A stretch of 44,289 bases of DNA from Gammaproteobacteria bacterium (lineage in GTDB: Bacteria > Pseudomonadota > Gammaproteobacteria > Pseudomonadales > Azotimanducaceae), in NCBI GenBank assembly GCA_030433075.1, contig JAUILI010000013.1:1-44289 (forward strand), in the 5' to 3' direction. The notes below the pieces were generated by a model. It was not told the DNA's origin, ran no database searches, and saw only the letters and a list, made by a program, of their open reading frames with translations. Below, piece after piece: positions 30,048 to 38,903 of this stretch (its first letter is position 1; each line of letters opens with the position of its first letter). The position numbers and the translations under genes were made by a program.

Positions 30048-32891
30048 TTACGCTTCGCCAGGCCCTAGCGCCTCGGCGATCAGCTGCTCTTGCTGCTCCA
30101 GGTGCAGGGACATGTACCCCGCCGCCGGCGCGGCCGAAGACGCCCGCCCGGCGTATTCGAGCACCAGCTTCTTGTTATGCTCCGTCGCCACCCGCTGCAT
30201 GTGATGCTGGGACGGATACCACGCACCCTGATTCTTGGGCTCTTCCTGACACCACACGATGGATTTCAGCCCCCGGTAGGGGGCAAGGGCCTCGGCGAGC
30301 TCATCGTGGGGGAAGGGATAGAGCTGCTCGATGCGGATAAGGGCCACATCATCCCGCTCAAGCTCCCGACGCCGCTGCAGCAGGTCGTAGTACACCTTGC
30401 CAGAACAGAGCACAGCTCGTTTCACCGCCTTGGCCGGAAGCTCATCGACTTCCTTGATCACGGTCTGGAACTGCCCGTCGCAAAGCTCTTCCAAGGTCGA
30501 AATAGCGAGCTTGTGACGGAGCAGGCTCTTCGGCGTCATCACCACCAGGGGCTTACGCAGGGGGCGCTTAATCTGGCGCCGGAGCATGTGGTAGACCTGG
30601 GCCGGCGTGGAGGGGATGCACACCTGAATGTTGTGCTCCGCGCACAGCTGAAGGAAGCGCTCAAGGCGCGCGGACGAGTGCTCCGGGCCGGCCCCTTCAT
30701 AGCCGTGAGGCAAGAGCATGGTCAGGCCGCAGAGGCGCTGCCACTTGTGTTCCCCGGAAACAATGAACTGATCGATCACCACCTGGGCGCCATTGGCGAA
30801 GTCGCCGAACTGCGCTTCCCAGATCACCAGCGCATTGGGCGTGGTGGTGGCATAGCCATACTCAAAGGCCAGCACCGCTTCCTCGGAGAGGAGCGAATCG
30901 TAGATATCAAAGGTGGGCCACTGGGCCAGCTTGTTCAGCGGAATGTAGCGCCGCCCGGTCTTTTGATCGTGGAGCGCCGCATGGCGGTGGGAGAAGGTCC
31001 CCACGCCGCAGTCCTGCCCCGTTAGGCGCACAGGGAAGCCCTCATCAAGGAGCGTCGCGTAGGCCATGGTCTCGGCGAAGCCCCAGTTGATGGGCATGGC
31101 GCCGGCGGCCATGCGCTGCCGATCTTCCATGAGCTTCTGCACCTGCCGGTGGAGCACGAAGCCATCGGGAAGGGATTGGAGTTCGCCCGCCAAATACTGG
31201 AAGCGCGCCAGATCAAAGCGCGTATCGCAGCTCGATTGCGTGTCCTGGTTCAAATAGGGCCGCCAATCCACGAAAAGGGACGCGTCCGGGTCCCGGACCA
31301 GGGACAGGGCAACGTGCCGCCCCGCATCGAGTGCGCTCCGGTAGTTGTCCACGAGCGTCTGCTCGTTCTCCGCGGTGATCACGCCCTGCTCCACCAGCTG
31401 CCGGCCATAGAGGGTCCGGGTGGTGGGGTGCTGGCGAATCTTTTGGTACATCTGGGGCTGGGTTTTGGCCGGCTCCTCCGCCTCGTTGTGCCCCCGGCGA
31501 CGGTAGCAGACGAGGTCGATGACCACGTCCTTACCGAATTCCATGCGGTAATCGACGGCGAGCTGCACGGCAAACACCACCGCTTCTGGGTCGTCGCCGT
31601 TCACGTGCAGGATCGGCGCCTGCACCATCTTCGCCACGTCCGTGCAGTACTCCGTGGACCGGGCGTCTTCCTGATGGCTCGTGGTGAAGCCCACCTGATT
31701 ATTAATGATGAGATGAATCGTGCCCCCGGTGCGGTAGCCTCGGGTTTGACTCATCTGGAAGGTTTCCATGACTACGCCCTGCCCCGCGAAGGCGGCGTCG
31801 CCGTGGATCACCACGGGCATCACCTTCCGGTGCGTGTAGTCGAGGCGGCGATCTTGCCGAGCCCGGACGCTACCCTCGGCCACGGGGTTCACAATCTCGA
31901 GGTGGGAGGGGTTAAAGGCCAGGGCCACGTGCATTTCGCCGCCGGGGGTGACCACGTTGGTGGAGAAACCCTGGTGATACTTAACGTCACCGGAGCCCTG
32001 GGCCGGGGACACCTTGCCCTCGAATTCGTCGAACAGCTCATCGGGCTGCTTACCCAGAATGTTCACCAGCACATTCAGACGGCCCCGGTGCGCCATGGCG
32101 ATGACCGTTTCCACGATGCCATGGCCCCCGGCGCGCTGGAGACACTCATGGAGCGCCGGGATCAGCGACTCGCCGCCCTCAAGGCCGAAGCGCTTGGTGC
32201 CGGGATAGCGGTTCTGCAGGTACTTTTCGAGACCCTCCGCCGCCGTTAGGCGCTCGAGGATCATGGCCTTCACCTCGGTGTCATAGCTCGGATGGGCCCG
32301 AACGCTCTCCAGGCGCTGCTGCACCCAAAGCTTCTCGGCCTCATCCACGATGTGCATGAATTCTGCGCCTACGGTCCCGCAGTAGGAGGCCTCCAGCGCT
32401 GCAATGATGTCGCGCAGAGGCGCCTGCGCCTGGCCGAAGAAAAAGGAGCCCGTTTGGAAAACGGTGTCGAGGTCCGCCTCGGAAAGGCGGTGATAGGCCA
32501 GATCGAGGACGGGCGTTGCGGGGCGCTCCATGAGCCCCAGGGGATCGATGTTGGCCCGCTTGTGGCCCCGGTGGCGATAGGCAGAGATCAGCTCGAGGAC
32601 GCGAACCTGTTTCTGCTCAAGCTCGCTGGAAACCGAGGGCGGCGGCGTGGCCGGGCGAGCCAAATTGCGGGAGCGACCCAGCTGTTCGAAGTGGGTACGA
32701 ATGGGCGCGTGAGGAACATCGGGCGCGATGACCCCCTCCACCCGAGGAAGCTGCTCAAAGTGAGCGCGCCAGGTTTCGGGAACATCATCGGGGTCTTCGA
32801 GATAGCGCTCGTACATCTGCTCGATGTACGCGACGTTCCCCCCGGACAGGTGGGAAGTCCGACGCATGATCTCCATGATGCTTTCTTGCAC
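30048..32891 (-). CDS. sucA: 2-oxoglutarate dehydrogenase E1 SucA
   Basis: Thiamine-diphosphate decarboxylase of the 2-oxoglutarate dehydrogenase complex. I start it at GTG 32891 (MQESIMEIMRRTSHLSGGN), where homology to SucA begins and GAGGGGG stands 8 bases upstream. A GTG eight codons earlier (32915) is also in frame. The 947 residues include the E2-binding N-terminal segment, HRGRLNVLVNILGK, the ThDP/Mg signature GDAAFAGQGVVMETFQMS and VCYRRRGHNEAEEP. The C-terminal transketolase domain (WEAQFGDFANGAQVVIDQF, LPHGYEGAGPEHSS) follows. It is separated from sdhB by about 120 bases that hold a strong hairpin. Confidence 0.98.
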   Translation of the reverse strand: MQESIMEIMRRTSHLSGGNVAYIEQMYERYLEDPDDVPETWRAHFEQLPRVEGVIAPDVPHAPIRTHFEQLGRSRNLARPATPPPSVSSELEQKQVRVLELISAYRHRGHKRANIDPLGLMERPATPVLDLAYHRLSEADLDTVFQTGSFFFGQAQAPLRDIIAALEASYCGTVGAEFMHIVDEAEKLWVQQRLESVRAHPSYDTEVKAMILERLTAAEGLEKYLQNRYPGTKRFGLEGGESLIPALHECLQRAGGHGIVETVIAMAHRGRLNVLVNILGKQPDELFDEFEGKVSPAQGSGDVKYHQGFSTNVVTPGGEMHVALAFNPSHLEIVNPVAEGSVRARQDRRLDYTHRKVMPVVIHGDAAFAGQGVVMETFQMSQTRGYRTGGTIHLIINNQVGFTTSHQEDARSTEYCTDVAKMVQAPILHVNGDDPEAVVFAVQLAVDYRMEFGKDVVIDLVCYRRRGHNEAEEPAKTQPQMYQKIRQHPTTRTLYGRQLVEQGVITAENEQTLVDNYRSALDAGRHVALSLVRDPDASLFVDWRPYLNQDTQSSCDTRFDLARFQYLAGELQSLPDGFVLHRQVQKLMEDRQRMAAGAMPINWGFAETMAYATLLDEGFPVRLTGQDCGVGTFSHRHAALHDQKTGRRYIPLNKLAQWPTFDIYDSLLSEEAVLAFEYGYATTTPNALVIWEAQFGDFANGAQVVIDQFIVSGEHKWQRLCGLTMLLPHGYEGAGPEHSSARLERFLQLCAEHNIQVCIPSTPAQVYHMLRRQIKRPLRKPLVVMTPKSLLRHKLAISTLEELCDGQFQTVIKEVDELPAKAVKRAVLCSGKVYYDLLQRRRELERDDVALIRIEQLYPFPHDELAEALAPYRGLKSIVWCQEEPKNQGAWYPSQHHMQRVATEHNKKLVLEYAGRASSAAPAAGYMSLHLEQQEQLIAEALGPGEA

Positions 32892-32971
32892 GGTGGCAGC
32901 CCCCTCGTTACCCACGCCGAGGCCCCTGCCTCGGGCGCGCTGTGCGCGATCCCCGGCTCGCGCTACCGTTC

Positions 32972-32993
32972 AGGAGCGGGCCATCCCGCTCCT
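32972..32993 (-). repeat. intercistronic hairpin between sdhB and sucA
   Basis: A perfect 9-base-pair inverted repeat (32972-32980 with 32985-32993, core GGAGCGGG) around a 4-base loop, without a T-tract. A second short perfect hairpin (CGAGGC, 4-base loop, GCCTCG) lies about 45 bases closer to sucA, at 32918-32933. In a shared transcript these could mark an RNA end or stabilise the sdh part. This role is inference. Confidence 0.6.
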
Positions 32994-33012
32994 TCGGACT
33001 TCCCTGCTCCCC

Positions 33013-33717
33013 TTAGGTTCCCTGGGAGATCAGCATTTGCTTGATGTGGCCAATGGCCCGGGTGGGGTTCAACCCCTTCGGACACACGGACACGCAGTTC
33101 ATGATGCCCCGGCAGCGGAAAACGCTGAACGGATCATCGAGCGATTCAAGACGCTCCGCCGTCGCCGAGTCCCGCGTATCGGAGAGGAACCGGTACGCCT
33201 GGAGCAGCCCCGCGGGCCCGATGAACTTGTCCGGGTTCCACCAGAAGGACGGGCAGGAGGTGGAGCAGCACGCGCAGAGAATGCACTCGTAGAGTCCGTC
33301 CAGCTTCTCCCGGTCTTCTGGCGACTGGAGGCGCTCCTGAGCCGGCGCCGGGGAGTCGTTCAGAAGGTAGGGCTTCACCTTCTCGTACTGGCGATAGAAC
33401 TGGGTCATATCCACGACGAGATCCCGGACCACGGGCAGGCCCGGGAGGGGGCGAAGCACGAGCTTGTTCTTCTTCGCCACCTGGGAAACGGGGGTGATGC
33501 AGGCAAGGCCATTCTTGCCGTTCATGTTCATGCCATCGGAGCCGCAGACCCCTTCCCGGCAAGAACGGCGATAGGCCACGGAGGGATCCTTCGCCTTCAT
33601 GAGCTCGAGGACGTCAAGAACCATGAGGTCCTTGCCCTCGGGGATCTCCACCTCCACGTCCTGCATGTAGGGCGCGCTGTCCTTGGCGGGATCGTAACGA
33701 TAGATACTGACTTGCAT
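33013..33717 (-). CDS. sdhB: succinate dehydrogenase iron-sulfur subunit SdhB
   Basis: Passes electrons from SdhA to ubiquinone through three clusters. In the 234 residues the 2Fe-2S ligands are Cys53, Cys58, Asp61 and Cys73, with Asp as the third ligand as in E. coli. The 4Fe-4S ligands are Cys145, Cys148, Cys151 and Cys212, and the 3Fe-4S ligands Cys155, Cys202 and Cys208. All are intact, so the hydrophilic part of complex II looks functional. It lies 24 bases after sdhA. Confidence 0.98.
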   Translation of the reverse strand: MQVSIYRYDPAKDSAPYMQDVEVEIPEGKDLMVLDVLELMKAKDPSVAYRRSCREGVCGSDGMNMNGKNGLACITPVSQVAKKNKLVLRPLPGLPVVRDLVVDMTQFYRQYEKVKPYLLNDSPAPAQERLQSPEDREKLDGLYECILCACCSTSCPSFWWNPDKFIGPAGLLQAYRFLSDTRDSATAERLESLDDPFSVFRCRGIMNCVSVCPKGLNPTRAIGHIKQMLISQGT

Positions 33718-33741
33718 GGTGATGGCCTCCGACAGGCAGAC

Positions 33742-35514
33742 TTAGTAGGTCCGAACCTTAGGTTCAAAGGTTTCCACGCTCTTCGGCGTGAAGTTCACCG
33801 CCCGCTTACCCAGCGACTTCGTTGCCGGGTTGTAAATCGAGTGACACAGCCAGTTCTCGTCGTCGCGATCCTGGAAGTCATCGCGGGCATGGGCTCCGCG
33901 GGATTCCTTCCGCTCCATGGCGGAAATGGCCGTCGCCTCAGCGATTTCGAGCAGGTTCCCGAGCTCCAGGGCTTCGAGGCGTGCCGTATTGAAGGCATCG
34001 CTCTTGTCGGCCAGGTGCAGGTTCGCCACCCGCTCCCGGAGCTCAGCAAGCTGCTCGACGCCCTTCTCCATGTATTGCTGGGTCCGGAATACGCCGAAGT
34101 TGTTCTGCATGCAGGTTTGCAGGGCCTTGCGCACCTCGGCCACGGATTCACCGCCCGTGGACTCGTTGAGCTTGGCCAACCGCGCCTGGGCGGCTTCGAG
34201 ATCGCTGTCGCTCGCTTCCCGATGGGAAACGCCCTGGCGCAGCACCTCTTCCAGGTGCAGGCCTGCAGCGCGGCCGAAGACCACGAGATCGAGGAGCGAG
34301 TTGCCCCCGAGCCGGTTCGCCCCGTGCACGGAGACGCACGCCGCTTCGCCGCAGGCGTAAAGCCCTTCGATGAAGCTGTCCTGGCCCTGGCCGTCCACCG
34401 CAATCGCCTGGCCATGAATGTTCGTGGGGGTCCCGCCCATCATGTAGTGGCAGGTGGGCACCACGGGGATCGGCGCCTTTACCGGATCCACATGGGCGAA
34501 GGTCCGGGACAGTTCACAGATGCCCGGGAGGCGGCTATTCAGGATTTTTTCGCCGAGGTGATCAAGCTTCAGGAGCACGTGATCCCCTTCCGGACCGCAC
34601 CCCCGACCCTCGAGAATCTCGAGCACCATGGAGCGCGCGACCACATCCCGACCGGCGAGGTCCTTCGCGTTCGGCGCGTAGCGCTCCATGAAGCGCTCGC
34701 CGTCCTTATTGATGAGGTAGCCCCCTTCCCCGCGGCAGCCTTCCGTCACCAGCGTACCGGCGCCGTAGATGCCCGTGGGATGGAATTGCCACATTTCCAT
34801 GTCCTGCACGGGGAAGCCCGCGCGGAGCGCCATGCCCGTACCGTCGCCGGTGTTCATGAGCGCATTGGTGGTGGAGGAGTAGATCCGCCCTGCCCCGCCG
34901 GTGGCGAGCACCACGGCCTTGGAGCGAATATAGACCGTCTCACCGGTTTCGATGCAGATAGCCACGATACCGGTGACCGCGCCGTCCTGGTTCTTCACCA
35001 GGTCCACGGCGAACCACTCGGACAGGAAGGTCGTGTTGGCCTTCAGGTTCTGCTGATAAAGGGTGTGCAGCAGGGCATGGCCCGTGCGGTCCGCAGCGGC
35101 GCAGGTCCGGGCTGCTTGCCCGCCCTTGCCGTAGTCCTTGGACTGGCCGCCGAAGGGGCGCTGGTAGATGCGGCCCGTCTCCGTGCGGGAGAACGGCAGG
35201 CCCATGTGCTCAAGTTCGAACACCGCCTGGGGGCCCACGGAGCACATGTACTCGATGGCGTCCTGGTCACCGATGTAGTCGGAGCCCTTGACCGTATCGT
35301 ACATGTGCCAACGCCAATCATCATTGGGATCATCGCTCGCGATGGCGCAGGTGATCCCGCCCTGGGCGGACACGGTGTGGGAACGGGTCGGGAAGACCTT
35401 CGAAACGCAGGCCGTCTTTAGGCCGCTCTGCGCCAGCTGAAGGGCCGTGCGCATCCCGGAGCCGCCACCGCCAACGATGACGGCATCAAAGGTCATGGTA
35501 CGGAGTTTGGCCAT
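33742..35514 (-). CDS. sdhA: succinate dehydrogenase flavoprotein subunit SdhA
   Basis: Oxidises succinate to fumarate at a covalently bound FAD. The 590 residues show the dinucleotide motif [11 protein letters not shown] and the FAD-linking His46 ([11 protein letters not shown]). The substrate region has [21 protein letters not shown], and CHYMMGG and the [15 protein letters not shown] stretch follow. No defect is visible. It starts 3 bases after sdhD. A very long open frame on the opposite strand is a codon-bias shadow. Confidence 0.98.
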   Translation of the reverse strand: MAKLRTMTFDAVIVGGGGSGMRTALQLAQSGLKTACVSKVFPTRSHTVSAQGGITCAIASDDPNDDWRWHMYDTVKGSDYIGDQDAIEYMCSVGPQAVFELEHMGLPFSRTETGRIYQRPFGGQSKDYGKGGQAARTCAAADRTGHALLHTLYQQNLKANTTFLSEWFAVDLVKNQDGAVTGIVAICIETGETVYIRSKAVVLATGGAGRIYSSTTNALMNTGDGTGMALRAGFPVQDMEMWQFHPTGIYGAGTLVTEGCRGEGGYLINKDGERFMERYAPNAKDLAGRDVVARSMVLEILEGRGCGPEGDHVLLKLDHLGEKILNSRLPGICELSRTFAHVDPVKAPIPVVPTCHYMMGGTPTNIHGQAIAVDGQGQDSFIEGLYACGEAACVSVHGANRLGGNSLLDLVVFGRAAGLHLEEVLRQGVSHREASDSDLEAAQARLAKLNESTGGESVAEVRKALQTCMQNNFGVFRTQQYMEKGVEQLAELRERVANLHLADKSDAFNTARLEALELGNLLEIAEATAISAMERKESRGAHARDDFQDRDDENWLCHSIYNPATKSLGKRAVNFTPKSVETFEPKVRTY

Positions 35515-35517
35515 GGC

Positions 35518-35892
35518 TTATAGCCTCCAGAACAGTTCAAGGGCCCAGCCGACGAAGATGAAGAGCACCCCCGCGCAGACCAGTTGATAGAGCCCCCGGG
35601 CCAGCGTTGCCTGCCGGCCGAAGTAGTGCCCGCGAATGTAATCGGTGCCGATGGTCCACATGCCCACCCAGGCGTGCCCCGCCGTGGCCAGCACGGCCAG
35701 GGTGGAGAAGAGGCGCATCGCGCCGCTGCCTTGGTAGGCAAGCCACTGCTCGTAGCTCACCCCCGGGGTGACCACCAGAAAGCCCACGACGCAGACCGTA
35801 TAGAGGCCCAGCACGATGGCCGTAACCCGCTGAAGAAGGAAGTCGGAGAGCCCGCTTCGGGTCAAACTCGTTGCACTCTTTACCATAGCCAT
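35518..35892 (-). CDS. sdhD: succinate dehydrogenase membrane anchor subunit SdhD
   Basis: One of two membrane subunits that hold haem b and the ubiquinone site. The 124 residues form three hydrophobic segments (about 23-43, 58-80 and 95-118). His73 in AGHAWVGMW corresponds to the E. coli SdhD haem ligand His71, and Asp84-Tyr85 to the quinone-site Asp82-Tyr83. It overlaps the sdhC end by 13 bases (7 if the second Met, at 35886, is the start), so translation is coupled to sdhC. This makes the early stop in sdhC relevant to its expression. Confidence 0.96.
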   Translation of the reverse strand: MAMVKSATSLTRSGLSDFLLQRVTAIVLGLYTVCVVGFLVVTPGVSYEQWLAYQGSGAMRLFSTLAVLATAGHAWVGMWTIGTDYIRGHYFGRQATLARGLYQLVCAGVLFIFVGWALELFWRL

Positions 35893-36257
35893 GCTCCTGC
35901 GAGGGCGCTCAGCACCACTGCGGTGACGATCACAAGGCGTGCCCCGAGCTGGGCCCCAGCGAGGGTGTCGCCGATATCCCAGTCGAGGAAGAGGTGCTTG
36001 AGCCCGGCAGCAAAGTGATACCCGAGACCGGTCAGAAGGGCCCAGGCAATGAACTTGCCAAGGGGCGCCGCGAGGAGCGCCTTCGCCTCAGCAAAGCCCT
36101 CGGGGCCAGAAAGGGATAGGTCCAGCGCATAAAGCGCGAAGAGCAGTCCGCCGAAGAGGATCACGCCGGTGATTCGGTGCGTGATCGACGCCAGCGCCGG
36201 AAGCGGAAAACTAAATTGGGTTAGATCTCAATTGATTGGCCGCTCGTGTGTATTCAT
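35880..36257 (-). pseudogene. sdhC: succinate dehydrogenase cytochrome b556 subunit SdhC with in-frame TGA at codon 10
   Basis: Membrane subunit of complex II. ATG 36257 is preceded by AGAGGG at a 6-base spacing and reads MNTHERPIN, then TGA (36230-36228), then continues in the same frame as DLTQFSFPLPALASITHRITGV to the end of a normal-length SdhC (125 sense codons). The E. coli protein reads RPVNLDL here, so the TGA aligns with Leu13. Downstream residues are intact: Ser24, His27 and Arg28 (quinone site, E. coli Ser27/His30/Arg31) and haem ligand His81 (E. coli His84). The first ordinary start codon after the TGA is GTG 36164, which would lose the quinone-site residues. The gene could be a true nonsense mutant, a recoded gene, one started at a non-standard codon, or a sequence error. 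I label it a pseudogene because of the stop, but the rest shows no decay. Confidence 0.85.
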
Positions 36258-36380
36258 CCGCATCCCTCTTTCAAGCCGCAGGTGAAAATCGGTGCCCGCA
36301 TGGGTTGGCCCTCCCCCTCGGAAGGCCTGAGCCGTGCCCGAGCGCCGCCTTAGGAAAGCCCCTGCGGGCTGCCTTGCCGA

Positions 36381-36397
36381 ACCGTTCTCAGGACGGT
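36381..36397. promoter_or_regulatory. palindrome at the predicted sdhC transcription start
   Basis: ACCGTTCT-C-AGGACGGT: 8-base arms with one G-T mismatch around one central base. It lies just downstream of the candidate sdhC -10 element, where a bound regulator would block initiation. The regulator is not identifiable from sequence alone. Confidence 0.4.
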
Positions 36398-36401
36398 GCG
36401 C

Positions 36402-36430
36402 ATGATAGTGACCCAGGGCTCTGAACACAA
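36402..36430 (-). promoter_or_regulatory. candidate sigma-70 promoter of the sdh-suc cluster
   Basis: Minus strand TTGTGT (36430-36425), 17-base spacer, TATCAT (36407-36402). The -10 matches five of six consensus bases and the -35 keeps TTG. It is the best match in the divergent region on this strand and would start the sdhC transcript near 36395. Confidence 0.5.
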
Positions 36431-36499
36431 ACGAGTTTCGTGAGTTTTCCCCGCGGGCAGAGGGCTTCGCGCGCGGTTTTGTCCTGGACAGAAGTCGCG

Positions 36500-36528
36500 T
36501 TGACAAGCGCATGGGGCGTCGCTAGCGT
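36500..36528 (+). promoter_or_regulatory. candidate sigma-70 promoter of gltA
   Basis: A perfect TTGACA (36500-36505), 17-base spacer, then TAGCGT (36523-36528), which keeps only the TA and final T of the -10 consensus. The transcript would start near 36535, about 35 bases before the gltA ATG. Confidence 0.45.
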
Positions 36529-36568
36529 TCCCCCTCGCCCCACGATTCGCGATAACCAGGAGCCAGCC

Positions 36569-37852
36569 ATGGCGAAGAAAGCCCTGCTGTCCATTGACGG
36601 CCAGGATCCCATCGAACTGCCCATTCTGGCGGGCACGGAAGGGCCAGAAGTCATCGACGTATCCAGCCTCACGGGGAAGGGGTATTTCACCTTCGACCCG
36701 GGCTTTGTTTCCACCGCGTCCTGCGAGTCGGAAATCACCTACATCGATGGTAATGCTGGCATCTTGCTCCACCGGGGCTATCCCATCGATCAGCTTGCCG
36801 AGAAGGCGAGCTTCCTCGAGGTTTGCTATTTGCTGCTGCACGGCGAACTGCCCAATGCAACGCAAAAAGCTGATTTCGACCGGACCATCACCCTGCACAC
36901 CATGGTCCACGAACAGCTCCGGGTGTTCTTCAACGGCTTCCGCCGCGACGCCCACCCCATGGCCATCATGACCGGCGTGGTTGGGGCCCTATCGGCCTTC
37001 TACCACGACTCCCTGGACATCAACGATGCGCGGCACCGGGAAATCTCGGCGCACCGGCTCATCGCGAAGATGCCCACCCTTGCGGCGATGTCCTACAAGT
37101 ACTCCCTGGGCCAGCCCTTCATGTACCCGCGGAACGATCTCAACTACGCCGAGAACTTCCTCTACATGATGTTTGGCAACCCGGCAGAGGATTACGAGGT
37201 CAACCCCGTCATTGCCCGGGCCATGGATCGGATCTTCACGCTCCACGCCGATCACGAGCAGAATGCGTCCACCTCCACGGTGCGCCTCGCCGGCTCCACC
37301 GGGGCCAACCCCTTCGCCTGCATCGCCTCGGGCATTGCGGCCCTTTGGGGCCCCTCCCACGGCGGCGCCAACGAAGCCGTGCTGAACATGCTCGACGAAA
37401 TCGGTGATGTCTCCCGGGTTCAGGAGTTTGTGAAGAAGGCCAAGGATAAGAACGACCCCTTCCGCCTTATGGGCTTCGGGCATCGGGTGTACAAGAACTA
37501 CGATCCCCGCGCCAAGGTCATGAAGGAAACCTGCGATGAGGTCCTCGCGGAGCTCGGCGTGGGCGATGATCCCCAGCTGAAGCTGGCCATGGAGCTCGAA
37601 CGCATCGCGTTGGAAGACGAGTACTTCGTGGAGAAGAAGCTCTACCCCAACGTCGACTTCTATTCTGGGATCATTCTGAAAGCCATCGGCATCCCCGTGA
37701 ACATGTTCACGGTGATCTTCGCCACCGGGCGCACCCCGGGGTGGATTGCCCACTGGAACGAGATGATCTCGGGCAGCTACAAGATCGGCCGCCCCCGGCA
37801 GCTCTACCTGGGCCAGTCTGCTCGGGATATCAAACCCCTTGGGGAGCGGTAA
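36569..37852 (+). CDS. gltA: type II citrate synthase GltA
   Basis: Condenses acetyl-CoA and oxaloacetate to citrate. The 427 residues equal the E. coli length. His264 ([11 protein letters not shown]), His305 ([15 protein letters not shown]) and Asp363 (NVDFYSG) match the catalytic His264, His305 and Asp362. The frame is open far upstream, but ATG 36569 has AGGAG at 7 bases and starts the homology ([11 protein letters not shown]). It is divergent from sdhC and has its own terminator at 37885. Confidence 0.98.
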   Translation: MAKKALLSIDGQDPIELPILAGTEGPEVIDVSSLTGKGYFTFDPGFVSTASCESEITYIDGNAGILLHRGYPIDQLAEKASFLEVCYLLLHGELPNATQKADFDRTITLHTMVHEQLRVFFNGFRRDAHPMAIMTGVVGALSAFYHDSLDINDARHREISAHRLIAKMPTLAAMSYKYSLGQPFMYPRNDLNYAENFLYMMFGNPAEDYEVNPVIARAMDRIFTLHADHEQNASTSTVRLAGSTGANPFACIASGIAALWGPSHGGANEAVLNMLDEIGDVSRVQEFVKKAKDKNDPFRLMGFGHRVYKNYDPRAKVMKETCDEVLAELGVGDDPQLKLAMELERIALEDEYFVEKKLYPNVDFYSGIILKAIGIPVNMFTVIFATGRTPGWIAHWNEMISGSYKIGRPRQLYLGQSARDIKPLGER

Positions 37853-37884
37853 GCACTTACCGCAAAGCGTCTCTATGAAGACCC

Positions 37885-37911
37885 AAAAAACCCGGCGCTG
37901 CCGGGTTTTTT
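37885..37911 (+). terminator. intrinsic terminator after gltA (bidirectional)
   Basis: A perfect 12-base-pair stem (AAAAAACCCGGC with GCCGGGTTTTTT) and a GCT loop. The A and T runs at its ends let it also work for the convergent dehydrogenase gene that ends at 37938. Confidence 0.92.
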
Positions 37912-37937
37912 GTGCCTGCAAAGAACGCCCTTAAGCC

Positions 37938-38822
37938 TTAGCCGTCCTTTCGAAGGCGGGTGATGAGGGAGGAGGTGTCCCAGCGGCCGCTGCCGTGTTC
38001 CTGTACCGCGGCGTAGCACTGATCTACCAAGGCCGTCAGAGGCAATTGGGCCCCATTGCGACGGGCTTCCTCCAGGGCAATGGCCAAATCCTTCCGCATC
38101 CAATCCACGGCAAAGCCAAAATCAAAGCGATTCTCCAGCATGGTGCTGCCCCGGTTTTCCATCTGCCAGGATTGGGCCGCGCCCTTGGAAATCACGGAGA
38201 GCACCGCCTCCCCGTCCAGCCCCGCGCGCTCGGCGAAGGCCAGAGCTTCGCTCAGCCCCTGAAGAATGCCGGCGATGCAAATCTGGTTGACCATCTTCGT
38301 GAGCTGGCCGCTCCCCACCGGGCCTAGGCATCGGGCCGCCCGGGCATAGGGCTGGAGGAAGGGCTCGGCCCGGGCAAAGGCTGCTTCCTCGCCCCCCACC
38401 ATGACGGTTAGCGCCCCGTTCTCCGCCCCCGCCTGGCCACCGGACACGGGGGCATCAAGAAAGGCCACCCCCTGGGCGGCGCACGCCTCCGCTAGCTCGC
38501 GGGCTAGGGCTGCGGAGGCCGTCGTGTGGTCGATCAAGAGGGCCCCCGGCGCAAGCCCGGCGAGCACGCCGTCGGCGCCATAGACCACGCTGCGGACGTC
38601 ATCGTCGTTTCCGACACATAGGGCCACGACCTCGGCCCCCACGGCCGCGTCCCGAGGGGTAGGCACCGCGCGCCCAGGGTAGCGCTCAAGCCAAGCCTCA
38701 GCTCGGGCCCCGTTGCGGTTGTAGACGCACACGTCAAGGCCGGCCTGCGCCCAATGCCCCGCCATGGGAAAGCCCATGACCCCAAGGCCCACAAAGGCCA
38801 CCTTCGCTGCCTGCTCTGCCAT
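37938..38822 (-). CDS. NAD(P)-dependent beta-hydroxyacid dehydrogenase (3-hydroxyisobutyrate dehydrogenase family)
   Basis: A 294-residue oxidoreductase of the family that includes tartronate semialdehyde reductase and 3-hydroxyisobutyrate dehydrogenase. Visible are GLGVMG at 12-17, the substrate signature DAPVSGGQAGAENG from 123, and the catalytic Lys176 in GSGQLTKMVNQ. The late WMRKDLAIALEEA stretch also fits. Asn35-Arg36 after the second strand suggests NADP preference (inference). No pathway gene is adjacent, so the substrate is unknown. It is divergent from the AhpD-like gene by 81 bases. Confidence 0.9.
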   Translation of the reverse strand: MAEQAAKVAFVGLGVMGFPMAGHWAQAGLDVCVYNRNGARAEAWLERYPGRAVPTPRDAAVGAEVVALCVGNDDDVRSVVYGADGVLAGLAPGALLIDHTTASAALARELAEACAAQGVAFLDAPVSGGQAGAENGALTVMVGGEEAAFARAEPFLQPYARAARCLGPVGSGQLTKMVNQICIAGILQGLSEALAFAERAGLDGEAVLSVISKGAAQSWQMENRGSTMLENRFDFGFAVDWMRKDLAIALEEARRNGAQLPLTALVDQCYAAVQEHGSGRWDTSSLITRLRKDG

Positions 38823-38903
38823 CTCACTCTCTCATCTGGGGGAAGCGGAGGACGGGGCTCCGCCCCCTGCGCTACACTTCGCGTTTTAAGCGGGGGACCC
38901 GCC

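Larger units (their letters stand above)
36258..36568. other. divergent regulatory region between sdhC and gltA
   Basis: 311 bases with no gene I can support. It holds a candidate promoter for each flanking unit (36402-36430 leftwards, 36500-36528 rightwards) and an imperfect palindrome at 36381-36397. The sdhC leader would be about 140 bases and the gltA leader about 35 bases. Divergent gltA/sdhC control regions are known from many proteobacteria. Confidence 0.7.

Noticed and set aside
32824-35421. An 865-codon open frame on the plus strand opposite sdhA and sdhB
   Set aside because: It is fully antisense to two well-supported genes and shows no family motif; such frames are common opposite GC-rich coding sequence. 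The same holds for long frames opposite purF (4756-6291) and leuC (17217-18578).
35880-36164. Starting sdhC at GTG 36164 to give an intact 94-residue protein
   Set aside because: It would remove Ser24, His27 and Arg28 of the ubiquinone site although their codons are present and conserved upstream, and there is a good ATG with a ribosome site at 36257.
36160-36230. A SECIS hairpin that would make the sdhC TGA a selenocysteine codon
   Set aside because: The 50 bases after the TGA give only short weak stems (for example CUAA/UUAG and CGC/GCG) and no convincing apical loop at the expected distance. The site is a hydrophobic Leu in relatives. Not excluded, but not supported.
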